Positions 43,223-51,098 of a stretch of 64,000 nt of DNA are shown piece after piece (the stretch's first letter is position 1; each line of letters opens with the position of its first letter). Position numbers and translations under genes: made by a program. The notes beneath the pieces were generated by a model. It was not told the origin of the DNA. It saw only the letters and a list, made by a program, of their open reading frames with translations, and did not search any database. Origin of the DNA: FEB-12 sp964503315 (lineage in GTDB: Bacteria > Zixibacteria > MSB-5A5 > GN15 > FEB-12); NCBI GenBank assembly GCA_964503315.1, contig CAZCZL010000003.1, positions 124,001 to 188,000 on the forward strand. Direction: 5' to 3'.

Positions 43223-43669
43223 ATGGCAGAGGACCAGAAGCAAAAGGTTTGGAACCTGATCGAGCCGGCAATGCGGGCGGAAGGATGCGAGATCGCCGAT
43301 ATGGCGCTCTCTCGCTACAAGACCTCCGTTCTGCTCAGGGTGTACCTGTACCGGCAAGGGGGTCTAAGCCTTGAGCAGTGCGCCCATATGTCGCACGTGG
43401 TCGGGGAGGTGATCGAGGGAACAGATCTGTTCGCGGGTGGTTATACACTTGAAGTATCCTCCCCCGGACTTGATCGGCCGTTAAAGACCTTCCGAGACTT
43501 TTTTTATCGGGTGGGCGAAACGGTGAAGATCGCCTTTGTCGATCCCAAACGGAAAGCAGTAACGGCCGAGATCGTCTCCGCGACGGAGGAATCGGTCACG
43601 TTTCGCGAGAAGGACACGGAGTTTGCGGTTCCGCTCGCTGAAATAGAGAGAGCAAAAATAGTCTTTTGA
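43223..43669 (+). CDS. rimP: Ribosome maturation factor RimP
   Basis: Binds the 30S subunit during assembly. The 148-residue, two-domain protein opens MAEDQKQKVWNLIEPAMRAEG; the N-terminal alpha/beta domain has LRVYLYRQGGLSLEQCAHMSHVVG and the VSSPGLDRPLKT signature. An SH3-like C-terminal domain (KRKAVTAEIVSATEESVTF) follows. It is the first gene of the rimP-nusA-infB-rbfA-nrnA-truB-ribF-rpsO-pnp cluster. Confidence 0.93.
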   Translation: MAEDQKQKVWNLIEPAMRAEGCEIADMALSRYKTSVLLRVYLYRQGGLSLEQCAHMSHVVGEVIEGTDLFAGGYTLEVSSPGLDRPLKTFRDFFYRVGETVKIAFVDPKRKAVTAEIVSATEESVTFREKDTEFAVPLAEIERAKIVF

Positions 43670-43682
43670 TGGAGTTGGTCTG

Positions 43683-45122
43683 ATGGCATTCGACATGCTC
43701 GAAGCAATGACCTTGATCGCACGCGAAAAGAACATCGATTTCGACGCGGTCGTGGAAACCCTGGAAGCGAGTCTGCTTGCGGCGGCGAAGAAGAAATATG
43801 CCTACACGGATAATATTTCGTTCAAGTTCGACCGGAAGGCGAATGAGCTTTCGATGATCGCCACCAAGAAGGTGGTGAACCAGGTAAACGACCCGAATAT
43901 CGAGATCGCGCTGGTGGACGCGCGGGAGCTTGACCCGGAAGCGCAGCTCGGGGATGAACTGGATATATATCTGGATTATGAGTTCGAGTTCGGTCGCAAC
44001 GCGATCAACTCGGCGAAGCAGATATTGATCCAGAAGATCCGCGAGGCGGAGCACGAACGGATCTACAACGAGTTCATCGACAAGGTCGGGACACTGGTGA
44101 CCGGTGTGGTCCAGCAGATCGACAAGGGGAATGTGATCGTCAACCTGGGACGCGGCGAGGCGATCCTGCTGGTCAAAGAGCAGATCCCGCGCGAGAAGTT
44201 CCGTCAGGGAGACCGAATCCGTGCGTATATCCTGGATGTGCAGAAGACACCGCGCGGGCCGCAGATCATTCTGTCGCGCGTAAATAATGAGTTCCTGCGG
44301 GCGCTGTTCGCGCTTGAGGTGCCGGAGATCTACGAGAAGATCATCGAGATACGGGCGATCGCCCGCGAACCCGGTGAGCGCGCGAAGATCGCGGTCTATT
44401 CCTCGGACGAGCGAATTGACCCGGTGGGCGCCTGTGTCGGGATTAAGGGCGTTCGCGTGCAGAGTATTGTCCGCGAGTTGAATAACGAGCGGATTGATAT
44501 CGTGCCGTTCACATCCAATCCGGAAGTATTCGTCACTCGCGCGTTGGCTCCGGCTAAGGTGACGGCCATCGATGTGTTCGATGCCGAAAAGAAAATGACG
44601 GTGGCGGTGGAAGATGAGAAGCTGTCACTGGCGATCGGCCGTAACGGGCAGAACGCGCGGTTGGCCTCGCGACTGACCGGGTGGAAAGTAAATATTCTGG
44701 CCGAGTCGGAATATAACGACCAGAAGAAGCGTGAAGCCGAGATGCTGGTGCCGGTGGGCGAGCTTGAGGGGATCGGGGCGAAGATACGCGACCGACTGAT
44801 CGAAGCGGATATTAGTTCGATCCAGCGACTGGCGGCGGCGTCGGTCGAGACCCTGACCAAGATCGAAGGAATCGGCCAGAAGACGGCGGAGACGTTGATA
44901 GAGCGCGCCAAAGAGCGCGTTGACGAGATCGAGCGGGAGCGCCTGGCGGCAGACAAGCTGGAAAGCGCCAAAACGACCGTGACGGTCGCCGATGACAAGC
45001 TCGAAGAGAGCGATCTGTTCCATTCCGATGAGCATATGGCGGCGGAAGAAGCAGATGATGACGACGAGGATGAAGACGAAGAAGATGATGATGAAGCGGA
45101 GGATACGGAAGAGAAAAAGTAG
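43683..45122 (+). CDS. nusA: Transcription termination/antitermination factor NusA
   Basis: Binds RNA polymerase and nascent RNA and modulates pausing and termination. The 479 residues include the N-terminal domain (DMLEAMTLIAREKNIDFDAV), the S1 domain near 136-200 (VTGVVQQIDKGNVIVNLG) and two KH domains (GACVGIKGVRVQSIVRELN; LAIGRNGQNARLASRLTGW). A helix-hairpin-helix region (EGIGAKIRDRLIEADI; KIEGIGQKTAETLIE) follows. The protein ends in an extended acidic tail of about 32 residues rich in Asp/Glu. The tail is longer than in E. coli and may tune RNA affinity. Confidence 0.95.
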   Translation: MAFDMLEAMTLIAREKNIDFDAVVETLEASLLAAAKKKYAYTDNISFKFDRKANELSMIATKKVVNQVNDPNIEIALVDARELDPEAQLGDELDIYLDYEFEFGRNAINSAKQILIQKIREAEHERIYNEFIDKVGTLVTGVVQQIDKGNVIVNLGRGEAILLVKEQIPREKFRQGDRIRAYILDVQKTPRGPQIILSRVNNEFLRALFALEVPEIYEKIIEIRAIAREPGERAKIAVYSSDERIDPVGACVGIKGVRVQSIVRELNNERIDIVPFTSNPEVFVTRALAPAKVTAIDVFDAEKKMTVAVEDEKLSLAIGRNGQNARLASRLTGWKVNILAESEYNDQKKREAEMLVPVGELEGIGAKIRDRLIEADISSIQRLAAASVETLTKIEGIGQKTAETLIERAKERVDEIERERLAADKLESAKTTVTVADDKLEESDLFHSDEHMAAEEADDDDEDEDEEDDDEAEDTEEKK

Positions 45123-45179
45123 GGAGTAGAAGTGATCGTCGGACCTACCGAGGCGGGTCGACGCGAAAAGGCATGCGGC

Positions 45180-45196
45180 CGCGCCGTAGTGGCGCG
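45180..45196 (+). promoter_or_regulatory. GC hairpin in the nusA-infB gap
   Basis: CGCGCC-GTAGT-GGCGCG, a perfect 6-base stem, ends at the in-frame GTG 45196 upstream of the preferred infB ATG. It may affect infB translation start choice. Confidence 0.35.
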
Positions 45197-45231
45197 TGAG
45201 TGGACAGAAGGGATACGATAAGAAAACGTAT

Positions 45232-47583
45232 ATGGCAGATATAACCACCGACCAGAAACGAATCTACGAGCTCGCGAAGGATTACAAGATCTCGTCTCCT
45301 GCGATGATGAAGATTTTGCAGGAGCTGGGATTTTCTCCGAAATCGCATATGTCGGTCGCCTCTCCGGAGATGATCACGGCCGTAGAGGGGAAGTTCAATC
45401 AAGAGCGTCAGACTGCCAAAAAAGAGATGGAGCAGAAGACGCAGGCGAAAGAAGCGAGGGAAAAGGCGGCCGCGGCAGCGGCGGCTGGTCCGGTCGTTAC
45501 GCCTCCACGCGCGCATGTCACTCCTCCGACCGTCACGCCTCCCAGCGCGCCGGTGGTGGCTGAGGCTGCCCCGACCGCGGTCCCGGGTGCGGCTGTAGCG
45601 ATCGGCGGCATCAAGGTCAGCGACGGCAACACGCCGGTCGCGGGATTGATGCGTAAGATCGAGAAGAAGAAGAAAAAGAAAGAGCGTCGTCGCAAAAAGG
45701 ACCGTCGCGAGGTCGATCAGGCTGAAGTCCAGAAGGCGTTCCGCTCGACGATGGCAAATTTGAGCGGCACGCGAACGAAGAAGAAGTATCACCGTGGTCC
45801 CGAGGATCATCTCGAAGCGGATTCTGATGATGGTGATGTCGTTGAAGTTAATGAGTATATGTCTGTGGCCGAACTGGCCAACCTGCTCGATCATAAGCCG
45901 GCCGAGGTTATCGCCAAGCTGTTTGAGATGGGGATGATGGCGACGATCAACCAGCGTCTGGATATGGATACGATCGAGATGGTGGCGTCAGAGTTCGGAG
46001 TCGAAGTAAAGCAGCGGGCGGAGATCGGCGAAGAATTCCGCGAAGAAGAGCATTCGGAGATGGCGACGCACCGTGCTCCGGTGGTGACGGTGATGGGACA
46101 TGTCGACCACGGCAAAACGTCGCTGCTTGACTATATCAGAAAGACCAACGTGGTGGCCGGCGAGGCTGGCGCGATCACGCAGCATATCGGCGCCTATGAA
46201 GTGATGCACAACAAAGACCGGATCGTCTTTCTGGACACTCCCGGTCACGAGGCCTTCACGGCGATGCGTGCACGCGGCGCGCACCTGACGGATATCGTCG
46301 TGCTGGTAGTCGCCGCGGATGAGGCGGTGATGCCGCAGACGGTTGAAGCTATCGACCACGCCCGCGCGGCTGGTTCACCGATCATTGTCGCGATAAACAA
46401 GATAGACAAGCCTGGCGCAAATCCGGAGAATGTCCGGACGCAACTCGCCCACCACAACCTGCTGTCCGAAGACTGGGGCGGTAAAACGATCATGGTTGAG
46501 GTCTCGGCCAAGCAGGGGATAGGGATCGAGAAACTGCTCGATATGATCCTGCTTCAGGCGGAGATGATGGATCTGAAGGCGGACGCGACGATCCGCGCAC
46601 AGGGTGTAGTGGTGGATTCGCGACTGGAAAAGGGGCGCGGTCCTATCGCCACTGTCCTGATTCAGAAGGGAACCTGCAAAGTCGGTGACCCGATCGTCGC
46701 CGGCACATTCTACGGCCGAATCCGCACACTGCTGAACGATCATGACAAGAAGATCGATGTGGTTCATCCGTCGACCCCGGCGCAGATCACCGGTCTGAAT
46801 GGTGTCCCGCAGGCGGGAGATACATTTATGGCTGTGGCGGATGACGCTGAGGCCAAGGAGATAGCCACTAAGCGAAGCCAGGTGAAGCGTGAGTACGAAT
46901 CACGCCGTCCGATGGGACATGTCACGCTTGAGAGAGTATTCGATCAGATCAAAGAGGGTCAGATCAAGGAAGTCCGCATGGTCATCAAGGGGGATGTGGA
47001 TGGTTCTGTCGAGGTGCTCTCGGATACGTTGGGTAAGATATCGACCAGTGAAGTGAAGACGAATATCATCCGTCGGGGGGTTGGCGCGATAACCGAGTCG
47101 GACGTGCTCCTGGCGGCGGCTTCGAACGCGATCATTATCGGGTTCCAGGTACAGCCGGACAGCCGCGCGCGTGAGATCGCACGCCGCGAGAAGGTTGATG
47201 TCAGGACTTATGACATCATTTACGAAGCCGAGGATGACGTGCGGAAGGCGCTCGAAGGATTGCTGGCTCCGACCGTTTCAGAGCAATTCGTGGGAGCGGC
47301 GGAAGTGCGCGACCTGTTCCGGGTGCCGAAAGTCGGCGTGATCGCCGGCTGTTATGTCCGGGAGGGGCGTATCAATCGTAAAGATAAGATCCGCCTGACC
47401 CGTGATGGAAAGGTGATATACACCGGAGTTATCGGCTCACTGAAGCGCTTCAAGGACGACGCGCGCGAGGTCAAGGAAGGGTTCGAGTGCGGTATCGGCA
47501 TCGAGAATTTCAACGACCTCAAGGTTGGTGACAGAATAGAGGCGTTCGAGCTGGTCGAGACAGCCCGGACATTGCAGGCGTAA
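45232..47583 (+). CDS. infB: Translation initiation factor IF-2
   Basis: Large GTPase that brings fMet-tRNA to the 30S subunit. From ATG 45232 it has 783 residues; GTG 45196 would add 12. Each start is plausible, but ATG follows the usual MADITTDQKRIYELAKDYKI N-terminal helix pattern. The N-terminal IF2N domain is followed by an Ala/Pro/Thr-rich linker and a Lys/Arg-rich stretch (KKKKKERRRKKDRRE). The G domain has GHVDHGKTSLLD (P-loop), DTPGHEAF (G3) and NKIDKP (G4). Domains II-IV follow, including the C2 fMet-tRNA-binding domain (LKRFKDDAREVKEGFECGI). It is the longest gene of this cluster. Confidence 0.96.
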   Translation: MADITTDQKRIYELAKDYKISSPAMMKILQELGFSPKSHMSVASPEMITAVEGKFNQERQTAKKEMEQKTQAKEAREKAAAAAAAGPVVTPPRAHVTPPTVTPPSAPVVAEAAPTAVPGAAVAIGGIKVSDGNTPVAGLMRKIEKKKKKKERRRKKDRREVDQAEVQKAFRSTMANLSGTRTKKKYHRGPEDHLEADSDDGDVVEVNEYMSVAELANLLDHKPAEVIAKLFEMGMMATINQRLDMDTIEMVASEFGVEVKQRAEIGEEFREEEHSEMATHRAPVVTVMGHVDHGKTSLLDYIRKTNVVAGEAGAITQHIGAYEVMHNKDRIVFLDTPGHEAFTAMRARGAHLTDIVVLVVAADEAVMPQTVEAIDHARAAGSPIIVAINKIDKPGANPENVRTQLAHHNLLSEDWGGKTIMVEVSAKQGIGIEKLLDMILLQAEMMDLKADATIRAQGVVVDSRLEKGRGPIATVLIQKGTCKVGDPIVAGTFYGRIRTLLNDHDKKIDVVHPSTPAQITGLNGVPQAGDTFMAVADDAEAKEIATKRSQVKREYESRRPMGHVTLERVFDQIKEGQIKEVRMVIKGDVDGSVEVLSDTLGKISTSEVKTNIIRRGVGAITESDVLLAAASNAIIIGFQVQPDSRAREIARREKVDVRTYDIIYEAEDDVRKALEGLLAPTVSEQFVGAAEVRDLFRVPKVGVIAGCYVREGRINRKDKIRLTRDGKVIYTGVIGSLKRFKDDAREVKEGFECGIGIENFNDLKVGDRIEAFELVETARTLQA

Positions 47584-47586
47584 GAG

Positions 47587-47946
47587 ATGAAGCAGTATAG
47601 GCGTTCGGATAGACTCCAGGAGCAGTTGTTGCGTGATGTGTCAACGCTGCTGGAAGGTCCGCTGCGGGAGTTGGGGTCAGGATTGCTGACCTTCACCAAG
47701 GTGAAGTTGACAAATGATCTCCGCTATGCCACCATCTATTATTCGTTCCTCGGCACCGATGAGGCGCGGGCGCGCTCGGAGTCGTATCTCGAACGGGAGC
47801 GTGGATGGATCCGGACGCAACTCGGACGGAATCTGCGGGTGCGCAATATCCCGGAGATAAGCTTCAAGTTCGACCCTTCGATCGAAGAGAGTATCAGGAT
47901 CGAGCAATTGTTCGCGCAGATCAGGAATGAAGGCAATAAAGAGTAG
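47587..47946 (+). CDS. rbfA: Ribosome-binding factor A
   Basis: Late 30S assembly and 16S rRNA 5' processing factor. The 119-residue KH-type protein begins KQYRRSDRLQEQLLRDVSTLL. Core strands TFTKVKLTNDLRYATIYYSF and helix RTQLGRNLRVRNIPEISFKFD match the family. It starts 3 bases after the infB stop and overlaps the next gene by 20 bases. Confidence 0.92.
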   Translation: MKQYRRSDRLQEQLLRDVSTLLEGPLRELGSGLLTFTKVKLTNDLRYATIYYSFLGTDEARARSESYLERERGWIRTQLGRNLRVRNIPEISFKFDPSIEESIRIEQLFAQIRNEGNKE

Positions 47947-48940
47947 AGAGATCACCGTATCGATGCCGACCGCGGCGATCGAAGGACTGCTTCGGTCAGC
48001 AGAGCGGGTTTTGGTAGTGTCGCATATCGACCCTGATGGCGACGCATTGGGAACACAGCTAGCCTTCGGCGAATATCTAAGATCGATGGGGAAGCAGGTT
48101 TTCCTGGTACGGGATTCGGAGATACCTTTCAAGTATCAGTTTTTGCCGCGAATTGATGAGATCCGGCAGACCTCGACACTCCCGGCTGGGTTCTCCGTGG
48201 ACGCGGCAGTGGTTCTCGAGTGCCCGACAGTCGCGCGGGTGGGAACCGCATCGGCGTATATGACGCAGAATGTTCGGATCGTCAATATCGATCACCATCG
48301 GGATAACGACGCGTTTGGGGAGATCAACTGGGTAGACATTGCGCCCTCGTCGGTCGGCGAGATGGCGTTTGAATATTTTGAGGCAGTCGGATATCAGGTC
48401 ACACCAGAAGTGGCGCTGTCGCTGTACACGGCAATCCTGACTGACACCGGGCGGTTCCGGTATGCGTCGACCTCTCCGCGGACAATGGAGATAGCCGGGA
48501 AGTTGATCGAGTACGGGGCGGATCCGCATCTGGTGACGGACCGAGTTTATTACAATATGCGGCCCTCGAGCATGAAGTTGACCGGCAAAGTGCTGAACTC
48601 GATCGAGTACTTCTGTGATGGACGGGTCTGCATTCTGTCGCTCACGCAGGAGATGCTGAGAGAGGCGAACGCGGTGGAATCAGAATCAGACGGTCTGGTT
48701 GATTTCACGCTGTTCACGGAAGGGGTGCGGGCAGGGGCGTTGGTCAAGGAGTTGCAGAACGGCCAGACCAAAGTATCGTTCCGGTCGCTGGACGGGATCA
48801 ATGTGTCGCAGTTAGCGTATCGTTATGGCGGCGGCGGGCATTTCAACGCGGCGGGATGCACGATTCCCAAACCGTTCGCGGAAGCCAAGAAGGAAGTCGC
48901 GTGCATGTTATGTGAGGCGTATCGTGGCGTGGCTCAATAA
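47927..48940 (+). CDS. nrnA: DHH/DHHA1 phosphoesterase (NrnA-like nanoRNase / pAp phosphatase)
   Basis: Degrades 2-5-nt RNA leftovers and 3'-phosphoadenosine phosphates. The 337-residue protein has DHH motifs in order: VSHIDPDGDALG, the later VLECPT region, NIDHHRDNDAFG (DHH), and a C-terminal DHHA1 domain with RYGGGGHFNAAGC. An ATG at 47963 (MPTAAIE...) is an alternative start that would avoid the 20-base overlap with rbfA. It falls in the usual rbfA-(nrnA)-truB order seen in many phyla. Confidence 0.9.
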   Translation: MKAIKSREITVSMPTAAIEGLLRSAERVLVVSHIDPDGDALGTQLAFGEYLRSMGKQVFLVRDSEIPFKYQFLPRIDEIRQTSTLPAGFSVDAAVVLECPTVARVGTASAYMTQNVRIVNIDHHRDNDAFGEINWVDIAPSSVGEMAFEYFEAVGYQVTPEVALSLYTAILTDTGRFRYASTSPRTMEIAGKLIEYGADPHLVTDRVYYNMRPSSMKLTGKVLNSIEYFCDGRVCILSLTQEMLREANAVESESDGLVDFTLFTEGVRAGALVKELQNGQTKVSFRSLDGINVSQLAYRYGGGGHFNAAGCTIPKPFAEAKKEVACMLCEAYRGVAQ

Positions 48941-49871
48941 ATATTCAGGCGTTTTGCTGTTCGATAAGCCATCGGGCCTAACCAGCCATGATATGGTCTA
49001 CCGGGTACGCCGGATATTGCAGCAGCAGGAGGTCGGCCACACGGGGACGTTAGATCCGATGGCGACCGGGCTGTTGGTGATGTGCGTCGGCAGGGCGACA
49101 AAGATCGCGCAGTTCATTTCGAATCTTGAGAAGTGTTATGTCGCGGAAGTAAAACTTGGCCTGAATTCGGCGACGTATGACGCGGAAGGGCTTGACCCAG
49201 AGTCGGTAGCCGCGGACACAACGCATATTACGCTGGCAGACGTGCAAGATGTGCTGAACGGATTTGTCGGCACGCAGAGGCAGCAAGTACCGGCGCATAG
49301 CGCCGTACGAATAAATGGTCAGCATCTGTATGAATTGGCGCGGCGCGGACAGGATATGGATCTTCCGGAGCGCGAAGTGACCATTTCGATGCTGCACGTC
49401 GAGTCGTTCGAGAATGGGACGATCCGTTTTGCTGTGGGATGCTCCAAGGGGACGTATATTCGATCCCTGGCCCACCAGATAGGGGAGCGACTGGGATGCG
49501 GCGCGTATCTGTCTGCGTTGCGGAGAACATCGGTCGGTCCATTCTCAGTGCTTGACGCGGTGACGCATGATCAATTGGTGAAGCTGGCCGAAGAAGGGAA
49601 AGCCGAGAGCGCCCTGATGCCGATAAGCCAGGTGCTACAGTTTGGCGCGATCTGCATTGACGACTCGTTCCGTAAGCAAGTTGGTTTTGGACGTATCCCG
49701 AACTGGGCGGATGTAAACCGTGTAGAGGGTGAGTTTGAGCCGGGTGACCGGGTGGTAATAAAAAGCGTAGCCGGAGAGGTGCTGGCGGTTGGTATTGCCG
49801 GATCAAGTTCGGACGGATTTGCGGAGCAAGCCGGACAGCCGTTGTCGAGTTATGTGAGAGTCCTGGCATGA
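48924..49871 (+). CDS. truB: tRNA pseudouridine-55 synthase
   Basis: Makes pseudouridine 55 in the T-loop of tRNAs. From GTG 48924 it has 315 residues and starts with the usual WLNKYSGVLLFDKPSGLTS. The catalytic aspartate lies in HTGTLDPMATGLL. KGTYIRSLA near the middle and a PUA-like C-terminal domain follow. Longer in-frame starts inside nrnA would add arginine-rich sequence without homology. The start overlaps nrnA by 17 bases, and its stop overlaps ribF as ATGA. Confidence 0.93.
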   Translation: MAWLNKYSGVLLFDKPSGLTSHDMVYRVRRILQQQEVGHTGTLDPMATGLLVMCVGRATKIAQFISNLEKCYVAEVKLGLNSATYDAEGLDPESVAADTTHITLADVQDVLNGFVGTQRQQVPAHSAVRINGQHLYELARRGQDMDLPEREVTISMLHVESFENGTIRFAVGCSKGTYIRSLAHQIGERLGCGAYLSALRRTSVGPFSVLDAVTHDQLVKLAEEGKAESALMPISQVLQFGAICIDDSFRKQVGFGRIPNWADVNRVEGEFEPGDRVVIKSVAGEVLAVGIAGSSSDGFAEQAGQPLSSYVRVLA

Positions 49872-50818
49872 CGGCACGGTTTGTGTATGACCTCAAAGAT
49901 TATCACGCGTCGTCATCCGGAGTGGTGGCGACCCTTGGAACATTTGACGGTATTCATCGGGGCCACCAGGCGATCTTTAGCCGAGTGAAGGAAGTCAGCC
50001 ATGCGACGGGACTTCCGTCGGTACTGGTGACATTCGACCCACACCCGCGCTTTGTGGTGTCACCACAGAACGCGCCACTGTTGCTGACGACCACGCCGGA
50101 AAAGGAAGAGTTCATTCCGGCATACTTCGATGGGCAGGTCGTGGTGCTCTCTTTTACGAAGGAGTTGATGAATCTTTCGGCAGAGGAGTTCGTCAAGCAG
50201 ATACTGCTCGACCGACTGGGCGTAAAAAAGCTGATCGTCGGTTATGACCATGCCTTCGGCAAAAATCGCAGTGGCAACACAACGGAATTGCGAAGACTCG
50301 CGGGCGTGTATGGTTTTGAGGTAGAGGTGGTCGATCCGGTGTTGATCGACGGGACCGCGGTGTCATCGACCCGGATCAGGAAGGCGATTCAAGGGAACTC
50401 GTACGCTGAAGCGCTCAGCTTGCTTGGCCACAATTACGCGATCTACGGAACGGTGGAGCGCGGGATCGGGCTGGGACGGAAGTTGGGGTATCCGACGGCG
50501 AATGTCGCATATAGTCCGATGAAGCTCCTGCCGCCCGAAGGGGTCTACGCCTGCTGGGTTGAAGTGGACGGGGAGGCCAAGTGCGGGATGATGTTCATCG
50601 GGAAGAATCATTTTAATCCGTCGGGACGCGTGACGGTCGAGGCGAATCTGTTTGATTTCGACCGGGACATCTACGACCACCATATTTCGGTCTACCCGAC
50701 GCATTTTGTGAGGTCGAATCAGTGGTTTGAATCGACGGACGCGCTGGTGGCGCAGATCGCAAAAGACAAGATCAATGTTATGCATATATTATCACAAGGA
50801 GCACAGACATGCCAGTAA
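49868..50818 (+). CDS. ribF: Bifunctional riboflavin kinase/FAD synthetase
   Basis: Converts riboflavin to FMN and FAD. In its 316 residues, the N-terminal FAD synthetase domain has LGTFDGIHRGHQAIF (HxGH) and FVKQILLDRLGVKKLIVGYDHAFG; the C-terminal kinase domain has LGRKLGYPTANV (the PTAN motif) and later strands GMMFIGKNHFNPSGRVTVEANLFDF. It overlaps truB by 4 bases. The rpsO ribosome site (AAGGAG) and start lie inside its 3' end, so the genes are coupled. Confidence 0.94.
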   Translation: MTARFVYDLKDYHASSSGVVATLGTFDGIHRGHQAIFSRVKEVSHATGLPSVLVTFDPHPRFVVSPQNAPLLLTTTPEKEEFIPAYFDGQVVVLSFTKELMNLSAEEFVKQILLDRLGVKKLIVGYDHAFGKNRSGNTTELRRLAGVYGFEVEVVDPVLIDGTAVSSTRIRKAIQGNSYAEALSLLGHNYAIYGTVERGIGLGRKLGYPTANVAYSPMKLLPPEGVYACWVEVDGEAKCGMMFIGKNHFNPSGRVTVEANLFDFDRDIYDHHISVYPTHFVRSNQWFESTDALVAQIAKDKINVMHILSQGAQTCQ

Positions 50819-51078
50819 CGAAAGAGCAGAAGGCCAAGGTCATTGAGCAGCATCGGCTGCACGGGACCGACACCGGCTCGCCGGAGGTGCAGATCGCTTT
50901 GCTGACGGAGCGAATCAACCTCCTGACCGAACACATGAAAACACACAAGAAGGATTTCCACACGCGTCACGGTCTGCTGAAGCTGGTCGGACAGCGTCGT
51001 CGTTTGCTTGACTACCTCAAGGATCGCGATATCGAGAGCTATCGCGCGATGCTTGGTGAACTTGGTCTGCGGCGCTAA
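50809..51078 (+). CDS. rpsO: Ribosomal protein S15
   Basis: 89-residue primary-binding protein of the 30S platform. Standard sequence: MPVTKEQKAKVIEQHRLHG, DTGSPEVQIALLTERINLLTEH, HKKDFHTRHGLLKLVGQRRRLL, and LDYLKDRDIESYRAMLGELGLRR. Start is inside ribF with AAGGAG upstream. pnp begins 20 bases later, the conserved rpsO-pnp order. Confidence 0.97.
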   Translation: MPVTKEQKAKVIEQHRLHGTDTGSPEVQIALLTERINLLTEHMKTHKKDFHTRHGLLKLVGQRRRLLDYLKDRDIESYRAMLGELGLRR

Positions 51079-51098
51079 CAAAGGAACAGTTATTTTTT

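Noticed and set aside
45123..45231. A YlxR-like gene in the nusA-infB gap
   Set aside because: The gap is too short (109 bases) and contains no matching reading frame; only a 6-base hairpin is present.
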